5,772 nucleotides of DNA, from assembly GCA_006954465.1 (NCBI GenBank), contig LVVU01000086.1, forward strand, positions 1 to 5,772, given 5' to 3'. The translations under genes and the position numbers were made by a program. Positions within the stretch are counted from its first letter, which is position 1; each line of letters opens with the position of its first letter. This document shows positions 1 through 5,040 of this stretch, piece after piece. The DNA comes from Candidatus Methanoprimaticola hominis. Lineage in GTDB: Archaea; Thermoplasmatota; Thermoplasmata; Methanomassiliicoccales; Methanomethylophilaceae. A model generated the notes under the pieces. It was not told the origin of the DNA, searched no databases, and saw nothing but the letters and a program-made list of their open reading frames with translations.

Positions 1-1
1 G

Positions 2-1192
2 AAGAGTCTCCATCAAGCGTTCCAAGGAGATCTTGATGTTGATACTATACTCAAGGGTCTGAAACTCTTCCTCGATCAGAAGGATTTCGTCCCTCACAAA
101 ACTTTAATCTTCATAGATGAGATTCAAGCATGCCCTCGGGCAAGAGAATCCCTCAAATCCTTCTCCATAGACGGCAGATTCGATGTTATAGGATCCGGGT
201 CCCTATTGGATGTTATCGATAGAAGAAAGGCGGAAGCACTGGTTCCTGTAGGTTATGAGGAACCAATCACGATGTACGGCCTGGACTTCGAAGAGTTCCT
301 ATGGGCAAGAGGAACACCGGAAGACATCATAGAAGAGATCCGCAGGTATATCCGCACCCGCAAACCACTCAGTGGCGCCTACTTAGAAGCTATGAATGAA
401 GCTTTCAGAGACTACACACTCGTAGGCGGAATGCCTAAAGCCGTATCCAGGTATCTGGAAACCAACGATTACACAGCAGCAGGCGCTATCCTCGATCAGA
501 TCGTAGAATCCAGTGTGGATGATATCAAGAAGTATAATGACGACGTAGATGCTCTGAAAATCGAACACTGCTTCAGAGCCATTCCATCACAGCTTTCTCA
601 ATCCAACAAACGGTTCATGTTCTCCCGTCTCGATGATGATAGACCTCGCACTGCGTCGAGAAAATACAGCGATAGCCTTCTTTGGGTGATAAAGGCAGGG
701 CTGGCTAGCCCTTGCATCCAGCTGAATACTCCTGAGATCCCGCTGATTTCGCACTGCGATCAGGAGCTGTTCCGCGTCTACATGTCCGACACGGGCATGC
801 TGCTCCATATGATGGATGTGAACGCTCGCAGAGCCGTGTACATGGGGGATACAGGATTCAACATGGGTGCCGTGACCGAGAACATCATCGCCGAATGCCT
901 GATGAAGAGCGGATACGCCCGTTACTACTACAAGAAGAACAAGGGGCCCGACATGATGGAGATCGACTTCGTGATAGAGCTCGGCCCTCAGCTAGCAGCG
1001 ATAGAGGTCAAGTCGGGGAAGACCCGCGAAGCCCCATCCATCAACAAGATCGACAGATTCCACAAGGTGGATCGGAGCATCATGTTCTGCAAGGGCAACA
1101 TATCGGAGGAGAACGGGATCGAGATGTATCCTCTGTTCGCCGCAGCGTTCATGAAGGATATGGAGGAGGAATGGGACGGTCCGGCACTGTGA
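2..1192 (+). CDS. AAA-type ATPase with C-terminal DUF4143 domain, 5' end outside window
   Basis: The frame is open from the first bases of the window to a TGA, giving 396 visible residues without the N-terminus. The Walker A loop must lie upstream. A Walker B strand reading LIFIDEIQ is at visible residues 35-42 (D39, E40), and a sensor-like strand VIGSGSLL follows at 62-69. The C-terminal third carries the DUF4143 hallmarks: TENIIAECL around 292-300, then a PD-(D/E)XK-like core with D322 and the pair E335/K337 in IEVKSGK. The family is a widespread group of poorly characterised ATPases, usually about 400-450 residues and often in accessory regions; its function is not established. A TTG-initiated 328-residue frame from 206 is a subset that would lose Walker B, so it is not the real start. 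The 5' part is AT-richer than the 3' part. No functional link to the convergent importer genes is visible. Confidence 0.85.
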   Translation, partial: KSLHQAFQGDLDVDTILKGLKLFLDQKDFVPHKTLIFIDEIQACPRARESLKSFSIDGRFDVIGSGSLLDVIDRRKAEALVPVGYEEPITMYGLDFEEFLWARGTPEDIIEEIRRYIRTRKPLSGAYLEAMNEAFRDYTLVGGMPKAVSRYLETNDYTAAGAILDQIVESSVDDIKKYNDDVDALKIEHCFRAIPSQLSQSNKRFMFSRLDDDRPRTASRKYSDSLLWVIKAGLASPCIQLNTPEIPLISHCDQELFRVYMSDTGMLLHMMDVNARRAVYMGDTGFNMGAVTENIIAECLMKSGYARYYYKKNKGPDMMEIDFVIELGPQLAAIEVKSGKTREAPSINKIDRFHKVDRSIMFCKGNISEENGIEMYPLFAAAFMKDMEEEWDGPAL

Positions 1193-1200
1193 ACCACCCC

Positions 1201-1223
1201 CGGCGGTCCATTGCGGACCGTCG
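1201..1223. terminator. GC-rich hairpin just after the ATPase gene
   Basis: Starting 8 bases after the ATPase stop codon, CGGTCC (1204-1209) pairs with GGACCG (1215-1220) around a 5-nt loop. The stem extends outward with one G-U pair to 1201 and 1223. No T-tract follows, so it could be a transcript-end stabilising structure rather than a classic terminator. Its place between convergent genes supports a 3'-end role. Confidence 0.4.
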
Positions 1224-1252
1224 ATGGTGAACGAATAAGGGGTTTCCGGAGC

Positions 1253-1276
1253 GGACCGGATGCGAGCATCCGGACC
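1253..1276. terminator. Hairpin between convergent genes, possible bidirectional 3' end
   Basis: CCGGATG (1256-1262) pairs perfectly with CATCCGG (1267-1273) around the loop CGAG. Past an A-A mismatch, two more G-C pairs extend it to 1253 and 1276. It sits 8 bases beyond the stop of the - strand importer ATPase gene. T content is weak on both sides, so termination is inferred from location and stem strength. The octamer GCGGACCG occurs at the edge of both this hairpin (1251-1258) and the preceding one (1213-1220). Confidence 0.4.
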
Positions 1277-1284
1277 CGTTCCGA

Positions 1285-2148
1285 TCAATCATCCATGACG
1301 TTCTGCTGCTCCAGATACGTGAGTATCTGCTTGCGCAGAGCGGTGAACTCGGGGCTCGCCCTGTCGCGGGGCCTGTCCCAGGGCACATCGATGACCTTGT
1401 AGATGGTCGACGGCCTCTTCGTGAGAACGACGACCCTATCCGAAAGGAACAGAGCCTCGTCCACGGAGTGCGTGACGAAGATGATCGTCCTCTCGCTGTG
1501 CTGGATGATCTTCGTCAGCTGCTCCTGCATGATGTTCCTGGTCTGGGCATCGAGAGCGCCGAAGGGCTCGTCCATCAGGATGACGGCGGGATGCATGACC
1601 AGCGCCCTCGCGATGCCTACGCGCTGCTTCATCCCTCCGGAGAGCTCGTGGATCCTGGCGTTGGCGAACTTCTCCAGTCCGACGGCCTTGATGTACCTCT
1701 CGGCCCTCTCCCGACGCTCCTCCTTCGGAACGCCGGCGACCTCCATGCCGAACTCGACGTTCTTCTGGACGGACCTCCACGGGAACAATGCGAAGTCCTG
1801 GAAGACCATTCCGCGGTCGGAACCGGGCGCGGTGCACTCCTTGTCGCCTATGGTGATCCTGCCGCTGGTGGGCTGGAGCAATCCGGCGATGGATCTGAGG
1901 ATCGTGGTCTTGCCACACCCCGAAGGTCCGACGATGGAAATCAGCTCGCCCTTCTTCACATCGAGGGTGAAATCGTCCACGGCCACAGTCTCGGAGTCGT
2001 CGGTCTTGTAGACGACCCTGAGCTTGTCGATCCTCATCAGGGTCTCGCCCTCGGGGATGTCCTTGTAGAGCTCATCCGTACGGTCCGCCCTAACGCGGTC
2101 CTTGGAATCGAATCTCTCGCCTTCGATCTTGATCTCTGTCCGACTCAT
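1285..2148 (-). CDS. NitT/TauT-family ABC transporter ATP-binding protein (SsuB/TauB-like)
   Basis: This 287-residue cytoplasmic subunit hydrolyses ATP to power the importer. All motifs are intact: Walker A GPSGCGKT (74-81), Q-loop glutamine in FQDFALFPW (Q117), signature LSGGMKQR (169-176), Walker B VILMDEP (189-195), D-loop ALD (198-200) and switch histidine H227 in VTHSVDEAL. The FPW after the Q-loop and the overall sequence resemble the nitrate/sulfonate/taurine ATPases, which are usually about 240-270 residues. The chosen ATG overlaps the permease stop as ATGA (2145-2148), implying translational coupling, and AGGAGG lies about 14 nt upstream. This start gives a charged extension of about 37 residues before the usual family start, MRIDKL. 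An internal start at 2037 is possible but has a weaker ribosome site. Last gene of the operon. The family cannot fix the substrate. Confidence 0.93.
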   Translation of the reverse strand: MSRTEIKIEGERFDSKDRVRADRTDELYKDIPEGETLMRIDKLRVVYKTDDSETVAVDDFTLDVKKGELISIVGPSGCGKTTILRSIAGLLQPTSGRITIGDKECTAPGSDRGMVFQDFALFPWRSVQKNVEFGMEVAGVPKEERRERAERYIKAVGLEKFANARIHELSGGMKQRVGIARALVMHPAVILMDEPFGALDAQTRNIMQEQLTKIIQHSERTIIFVTHSVDEALFLSDRVVVLTKRPSTIYKVIDVPWDRPRDRASPEFTALRKQILTYLEQQNVMDD

Positions 2149-2966
2149 GCTTCCAACCCCATCCTCCTGGATACGTACTTGGAGACCTGCTCCGCCACAC
2201 CGGTGGTGAGCAATCCGAGCACGGCGATCACTATGATGCCTGCGAAGGCGTAGTCCCAATAGAAGTTCATGGCCATCTCGTAGACGAAGAACCCTATCCC
2301 TCCCAGAGAGGTCGCGAATATCTCGGCGGCGACGATGCACATCCACCCGATTCCGAGAGCGGTCTTGAGACCGTTGAGGATGTACGGAACCGATGCGGGC
2401 AGTACGACCTTGGTGAAGATCATGCCGGAACTGGCACCGAGGGTCTTCGATGCATCGATCCATCCCGGATCGATCCTCTGGACTCCGAACATCGTGCTGG
2501 TCAGTATGGGGAACAGCATCCCCATGAACACGACCAGAGCCGGCCCCCAGTCATATCCGAGAGCCTTGGTTGCAATGAAGATGGGCGCCCAAGCCACCGG
2601 AGCGATGGGCCTCAGCACCTCGATTATAGGTGTTGCAAGCTCCCTCAAGGGCTTGACATAACCCAGAAGAAGACCCAAGGGGATCGCAATCACGAGTGTG
2701 AGCGCGGCCCCTTTGAAAAACGTGGTCAGACTCGAACCGATCTCGGACCACAGAGTCAGTTTGGAAACAGGGTCGCCTTCCTGAATCAACGACTTCAACG
2801 CATGGAAGGTATCCTGGGGCAACGGGATGGTCTCGAAGAGCCCCGTCGTAGCCACCAGCCACCATACGCAAACGAACAGGCATAGGGAGATGACGGATAT
2901 GACCGCCGTCCTCGCAAGCCTGTGATATTTGTTGTGTTCATCGTATCTCAGATTCAGGAAGGCCAT
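2145..2966 (-). CDS. NitT/TauT-family ABC transporter permease (SsuC/TauC-like)
   Basis: This 273-residue inner-membrane subunit forms the translocation path and docks the ATPase. Hydrophobic segments occur at about residues 19-40, 86-104, 122-134, 141-160, 203-230 and 239-257, consistent with the six helices of the family. The EAA coupling loop is clear at about 170-195: DASKTLGAS followed by FTKVVLPASVPYI, which contacts the ATPase. Length is normal for BPD_transp_1 permeases of this class (about 250-280). The ATG is preceded by GAGGTGA at a 3-nt spacing, a strong archaeal ribosome site. The gene starts 15 nt after the substrate-binding protein stop and its own stop overlaps the ATPase start, so all three are one operon. 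No defect is seen. Family assignment is firm; the substrate is unknown. Confidence 0.94.
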   Translation of the reverse strand: MAFLNLRYDEHNKYHRLARTAVISVISLCLFVCVWWLVATTGLFETIPLPQDTFHALKSLIQEGDPVSKLTLWSEIGSSLTTFFKGAALTLVIAIPLGLLLGYVKPLRELATPIIEVLRPIAPVAWAPIFIATKALGYDWGPALVVFMGMLFPILTSTMFGVQRIDPGWIDASKTLGASSGMIFTKVVLPASVPYILNGLKTALGIGWMCIVAAEIFATSLGGIGFFVYEMAMNFYWDYAFAGIIVIAVLGLLTTGVAEQVSKYVSRRMGLEA

Positions 2967-2969
2967 GTT

Positions 2970-2976
2970 TCACCTC
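2970..2976 (-). promoter_or_regulatory. Ribosome binding site of the permease gene
   Basis: On the - strand GAGGTGA lies 3 nt before the ATG at 2966. It matches the archaeal anti-Shine-Dalgarno sequence and supports this start. It falls within the 15-nt gap after the substrate-binding protein gene. Confidence 0.75.
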
Positions 2977-2981
2977 TGATA

Positions 2982-4214
2982 TCACGCGGTAATCTCTTTC
3001 GCGTTCATAGTGTTGATGGTCATCGGGGGCGCGCCGATGAATCCGAACTGGCAGTCGCCGTTGTGGATTGCGGTGTAAACCGCGGGTCCGTTGAGCTGAC
3101 TGCTGAGTTCTACGCTGACTCCGTAGCTCTCGAAGATCTTCTGATCAATTCCATAGTGGATGGCAAGCTGGTGGATGTCTCCTCCGATGACGGCGACCTT
3201 TATCTTGACTGTGCTGTCGTAGCTGGAGGCCTTCTCATAGGACATGGCGTCCTTGATGTACTGGCTCTGGACGAACTTCTCGGCCAGGGCGTCGACGGAA
3301 TCGAATCCGAGGTCCTTGTAGCTGTTCTTGATCAGGTTGCCGGCGTACAAGTCCTGCGCGAGGCTCGCTATGTCCTTCTTCAGGTCGGCGAGAGGGTCGG
3401 CGACGTTCTTATCCGTGGAGTCGGCGTATTTGTAGACGACGAGCCCGAAGGCATCGACGATGGCCTGCTCCTTCTGCTCATTGGTGAGTTCATTCGGAAG
3501 AGCGACCTTGTCCTTTGCGACTCTGATGACCTCGGCATACTCAGGACTGGATTTGTCGCTGATGGCTGCCGTCATCTTGTTAACGGACTCGACGTAGGCG
3601 GCGAGGAAGCGGACGGTCTCATCGGAGTTGTTGGCGATGTAGGAGTGGTCCGCGGCGACAACACAGCAGGTGTGTCCGGGGAACATCTGGTTAGTGGTAG
3701 CGACAGAGGAGCATCCATCGATAAGGGCGACGGAGTACTGAGGCTCCCAGAAGATGGCTCCCTGCATGGCGGGAGTCGTAGCCAGAGTGGACTTGAAGCT
3801 GGCGTAACTGGCCACACCGGGGATGAAGTAGAGGGTGTCGGATGCTGTTTTCATCCCGTTGGTGTACTGGACGAACTTCAGACCCATCGTGTCAGCAATG
3901 GTGTTGAGCTGGACATGCTGGATGGTGGCTGCTCCGGGATCTCCGAAGACCATTCCGCCCCAGGCTTCCTTGTTAAATACTACCCAGGTGCCGTTGCCTC
4001 CGAGATATGCTCCGGATGTCGGCTTCTCGTCGACGACCGTGACGAGCGCACTGGCGTCAACTCCTTCTTTCACGAATATTCCCGAGCCATCGGTGTTGAC
4101 CCTTCCGACGATGCTCAGCTGGTCGTCCTTGTCACCTTTCGGCACGAACATGACGACCGCGGCAGCGATGACCACTACGGCCACGATTGCAACTGCTATG
4201 ATTTTCTTATCCAA
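2982..4214 (-). CDS. Membrane-anchored substrate-binding protein of NitT/TauT ABC importer, apparently circularly permuted
   Basis: This 410-residue extracytoplasmic receptor would deliver ligand to the permease. The TTG start is chosen because GGTGAT lies 3 nt before it and a TATA box lies 34-39 nt upstream; residues 1-4 (LDKK, read as MDKK) then lead into a hydrophobic anchor at 5-24. There is no lipobox cysteine. Family landmarks follow: VNTDGSGIFV (39-48), FGDPGAATIQHV (90-101), IFWEPQYSVA (154-163), a cysteine pair at 183-184, FLAAYVESV (203-211) and the C-terminal helices up to about residue 325. The segment that normally opens the family appears only after these: KIKVAVIGGDIHQLA (337-351), then YGVSVEL, NGP and GFIGAPP (391-397), ending at residue 410. 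Joining this end to residue 33 restores the usual order. There is also an insertion of roughly 20 residues around 52-80. First gene of the operon. Substrate unknown; a sulfonate or similar small anion is plausible. Confidence 0.9.
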   Translation of the reverse strand: MDKKIIAVAIVAVVVIAAAVVMFVPKGDKDDQLSIVGRVNTDGSGIFVKEGVDASALVTVVDEKPTSGAYLGGNGTWVVFNKEAWGGMVFGDPGAATIQHVQLNTIADTMGLKFVQYTNGMKTASDTLYFIPGVASYASFKSTLATTPAMQGAIFWEPQYSVALIDGCSSVATTNQMFPGHTCCVVAADHSYIANNSDETVRFLAAYVESVNKMTAAISDKSSPEYAEVIRVAKDKVALPNELTNEQKEQAIVDAFGLVVYKYADSTDKNVADPLADLKKDIASLAQDLYAGNLIKNSYKDLGFDSVDALAEKFVQSQYIKDAMSYEKASSYDSTVKIKVAVIGGDIHQLAIHYGIDQKIFESYGVSVELSSQLNGPAVYTAIHNGDCQFGFIGAPPMTINTMNAKEITA

Positions 4215-4217
4215 GAA

Positions 4218-4223
4218 ATCACC
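4218..4223 (-). promoter_or_regulatory. Ribosome binding site that fixes the TTG start of the substrate-binding protein
   Basis: GGTGAT on the - strand is followed by TTC and then the TTG start. It is complementary to the archaeal 16S 3' tail. The same GGTGAT with a 3-nt gap precedes the SpeD homologue's ATG, which strengthens both start choices. Confidence 0.75.
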
Positions 4224-4247
4224 GGAACTAGGATTTACGGGAATAAG

Positions 4248-4253
4248 ATATAA
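4248..4253 (-). promoter_or_regulatory. Archaeal TATA box of the importer operon
   Basis: TTATAT on the - strand lies 34-39 nt before the TTG start. With the usual archaeal distance of about 25 nt, transcription would begin near 4225, leaving a leader of about 10 nt that holds little more than the ribosome site. A second TATA-like TATTTA at 4275-4280 (- strand) could serve as an alternative with a longer leader. Confidence 0.5.
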
Positions 4254-4259
4254 CCCTAT

Positions 4260-4275
4260 GCGGAAATCTGTTCCT
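4260..4275. repeat. Proximal copy of a GCGGAAA-N4-TTCCT motif (candidate operator)
   Basis: GCGGAAATCTGTTCCT contains the inverted repeat GGAA-N5-TTCC (4262-4274). Its edge lies 6 bp upstream of the importer TATA box, close to where an archaeal activator or repressor could touch TFB/TBP binding. A matching 16-bp copy lies 87 bp further upstream. Function is inferred from position and repetition only. Confidence 0.35.
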
Positions 4276-4346
4276 AAATAGGATAATGGATTATTTCCTC
4301 TAACCCATCGACAATACGGTACGCCGGAACATGCCTGGGTCCGACT

Positions 4347-4362
4347 GCGGAAAATAATTCCT
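4347..4362. repeat. Distal copy of the GCGGAAA-N4-TTCCT motif
   Basis: GCGGAAAATAATTCCT matches the proximal copy at 12 of 16 positions, and the mismatches fall exactly in the central spacer. It also contains GGAA-N5-TTCC (4349-4361). It lies between the terminator of the SpeD homologue and the importer promoter. Confidence 0.35.
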
Positions 4363-4370
4363 GATTGTGA

Positions 4371-4394
4371 TAAAAACACCTGGCGGATGCCAGG
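4371..4394 (-). terminator. Hairpin plus T-tract terminator of the SpeD homologue
   Basis: On the - strand CCTGGC-ATCC-GCCAGG forms a perfect 6-bp stem with a 4-nt loop (4379-4394), followed by TGTTTTTA, which includes five consecutive T at 4372-4376. It lies about 35 bases beyond the SpeD homologue stop. Archaeal termination depends mainly on the T-tract, which is present. Confidence 0.65.
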
Positions 4395-4404
4395 AAAGGA
4401 ATTC

Positions 4405-4418
4405 GGGGCGTGAGCCCC
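4405..4418 (-). terminator. Upstream accessory hairpin of the same 3' end
   Basis: GGGGC and GCCCC pair around the loop GTGA (+ strand reading), 11 bases past the SpeD homologue stop and just ahead of the T-tract hairpin. No T-run follows it directly, so it probably stabilises the transcript end. Confidence 0.35.
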
Positions 4419-4428
4419 TGGATTTGGA

Positions 4429-4854
4429 TCAGACGTCCCTGAACAGGGTGGCGTACTGCATCTTCTTGGCACCGAAGTACTCCTTGCAGTACTCGGCGGT
4501 GGCCTCGGGAGGGAACTCCTTGCAGGAGAAGACGTCTATGAACGCCCTGTCGGTGTCCTCGGCGAAGTGCCCAGCGATGCAGGAGGTCTCGATGAGCTGG
4601 ATCAGGGAGTATCCCTGGACCTTGGGCTCGGCACCGAACCTGACGGCGATGGGCTCGCCGTATCTCTTCATCTTGATATGATCCGCAAGATCGATGGCGA
4701 ACTGCTTGATGTATTCGCCGTCGCAGATCTTGTCGTGGTCACACTCACCCAGGTCTACTGCGATGTGAAGCCCCCACTGCTTCTCGTCGTTGTATTTCCT
4801 GATTGACTCCTCATCGGAGAGGAGGGGTCCGGAGAACGGGCTCATGCTGTACAT
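4429..4854 (-). CDS. Divergent S-adenosylmethionine decarboxylase (SpeD) family protein, substrate uncertain
   Basis: This 141-residue protein aligns with class 1b SpeD proenzymes, which self-cleave before a serine to form a pyruvoyl cofactor and decarboxylate S-adenosylmethionine for polyamine synthesis. From G81 to C111 it aligns without gaps to the canonical 31-residue core. S91, H96 and C111 occupy the places of Thermotoga Ser63, His68 and Cys83 with identical spacing, followed by a typical tail. Changes are notable: the ESH around the cleavage site reads TSC (T90-S91-C92), the aromatic residue of HTWPE is lost (HFAED, 96-100), and the N-terminus carries about 26 extra residues before WGLHIAVDL. 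The start is set by GGTGAT 3 nt upstream; longer in-frame starts (to 4950) lack such a site. It has its own terminator and is divergent from the DUF362 gene. It may be a decarboxylase with another substrate, such as an amino acid, or non-catalytic. Confidence 0.8.
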   Translation of the reverse strand: MYSMSPFSGPLLSDEESIRKYNDEKQWGLHIAVDLGECDHDKICDGEYIKQFAIDLADHIKMKRYGEPIAVRFGAEPKVQGYSLIQLIETSCIAGHFAEDTDRAFIDVFSCKEFPPEATAEYCKEYFGAKKMQYATLFRDV

Positions 4855-4857
4855 TTC

Positions 4858-4863
4858 ATCACC
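4858..4863 (-). promoter_or_regulatory. Ribosome binding site of the SpeD homologue
   Basis: GGTGAT then GAA then ATG on the - strand. This decides the start at 4854 over the in-frame ATG at 4845 (spacing 12) and those further upstream. A matching TATA box is not convincing; GAAATA near 4901-4906 (- strand) is the best candidate. Confidence 0.65.
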
Positions 4864-4915
4864 ACGGGTTTGCCCCGCTGAGCATTGCATCAACGTTCCG
4901 TATTTCAAACTGACC

Positions 4916-4932
4916 CTGCCCCTATGGGGCAG
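4916..4932. promoter_or_regulatory. 17-bp palindrome in the divergent promoter region
   Basis: CTGCCCC-TAT-GGGGCAG has perfect 7-bp arms around a 3-bp centre. It lies in the 186-bp gap between the divergent SpeD homologue and DUF362 genes, 62 bp before the former and 108 bp before the latter. Since it is upstream of both genes, an operator is more likely than a terminator, but no regulator is known. Confidence 0.4.
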
Positions 4933-5008
4933 TTGTCCAGGGAGGGACATTATGCATGCCTATGGGACTCTGACGGGTCACGATTATCCTCCCGTCCCCG
5001 ACAATCCG

Positions 5009-5015
5009 TATATAT
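5009..5015 (+). promoter_or_regulatory. TATA box of the DUF362 gene
   Basis: TATATAT is the strongest AT element in this GC-rich gap and ends 25 nt before the ATG at 5041. The predicted transcription start falls within a few bases of the start codon, so the mRNA may be leaderless or nearly so. GGAG at 5031-5034, 6 nt before the ATG, would then lie largely outside the transcript. Confidence 0.55.
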
Positions 5016-5040
5016 CGAATCGCCGAGTCGGGAGCAGGTC

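Noticed and set aside
1468..2253. 261-codon + strand frame opposite the importer ATPase and permease.
   Set aside because: It is the antisense of two well-supported coding regions, with no recognisable domain and no start signals.
2149..2463. Extension of the importer ATPase frame upstream to 2463.
   Set aside because: It lies entirely within the permease gene in another frame and its arginine/histidine-rich translation looks like an out-of-frame shadow. The ATGA start at 2148 is better supported.
2922..4253. 443-codon open frame on the + strand opposite the substrate-binding protein gene.
   Set aside because: It mirrors the codon pattern of the real gene on the other strand, shows no domain, and its translation is a low-complexity Gly/Val/Asp mix typical of antisense frames in GC-rich DNA.
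4215..4472. Upstream extension of the substrate-binding protein to an ATG at 4472 (496 residues).
   Set aside because: It would run through the SpeD homologue's 3' end, its T-tract terminator and the importer TATA box. The added residues resemble no signal peptide, while TTG at 4214 has an ideal GGTGAT and directly precedes the hydrophobic anchor.
4855..4950. Longer start for the SpeD homologue at 4950.
   Set aside because: The added 32 residues cross the palindrome at 4916-4932, show no family similarity and lack a ribosome site, while GGTGAT stands 3 nt before 4854.
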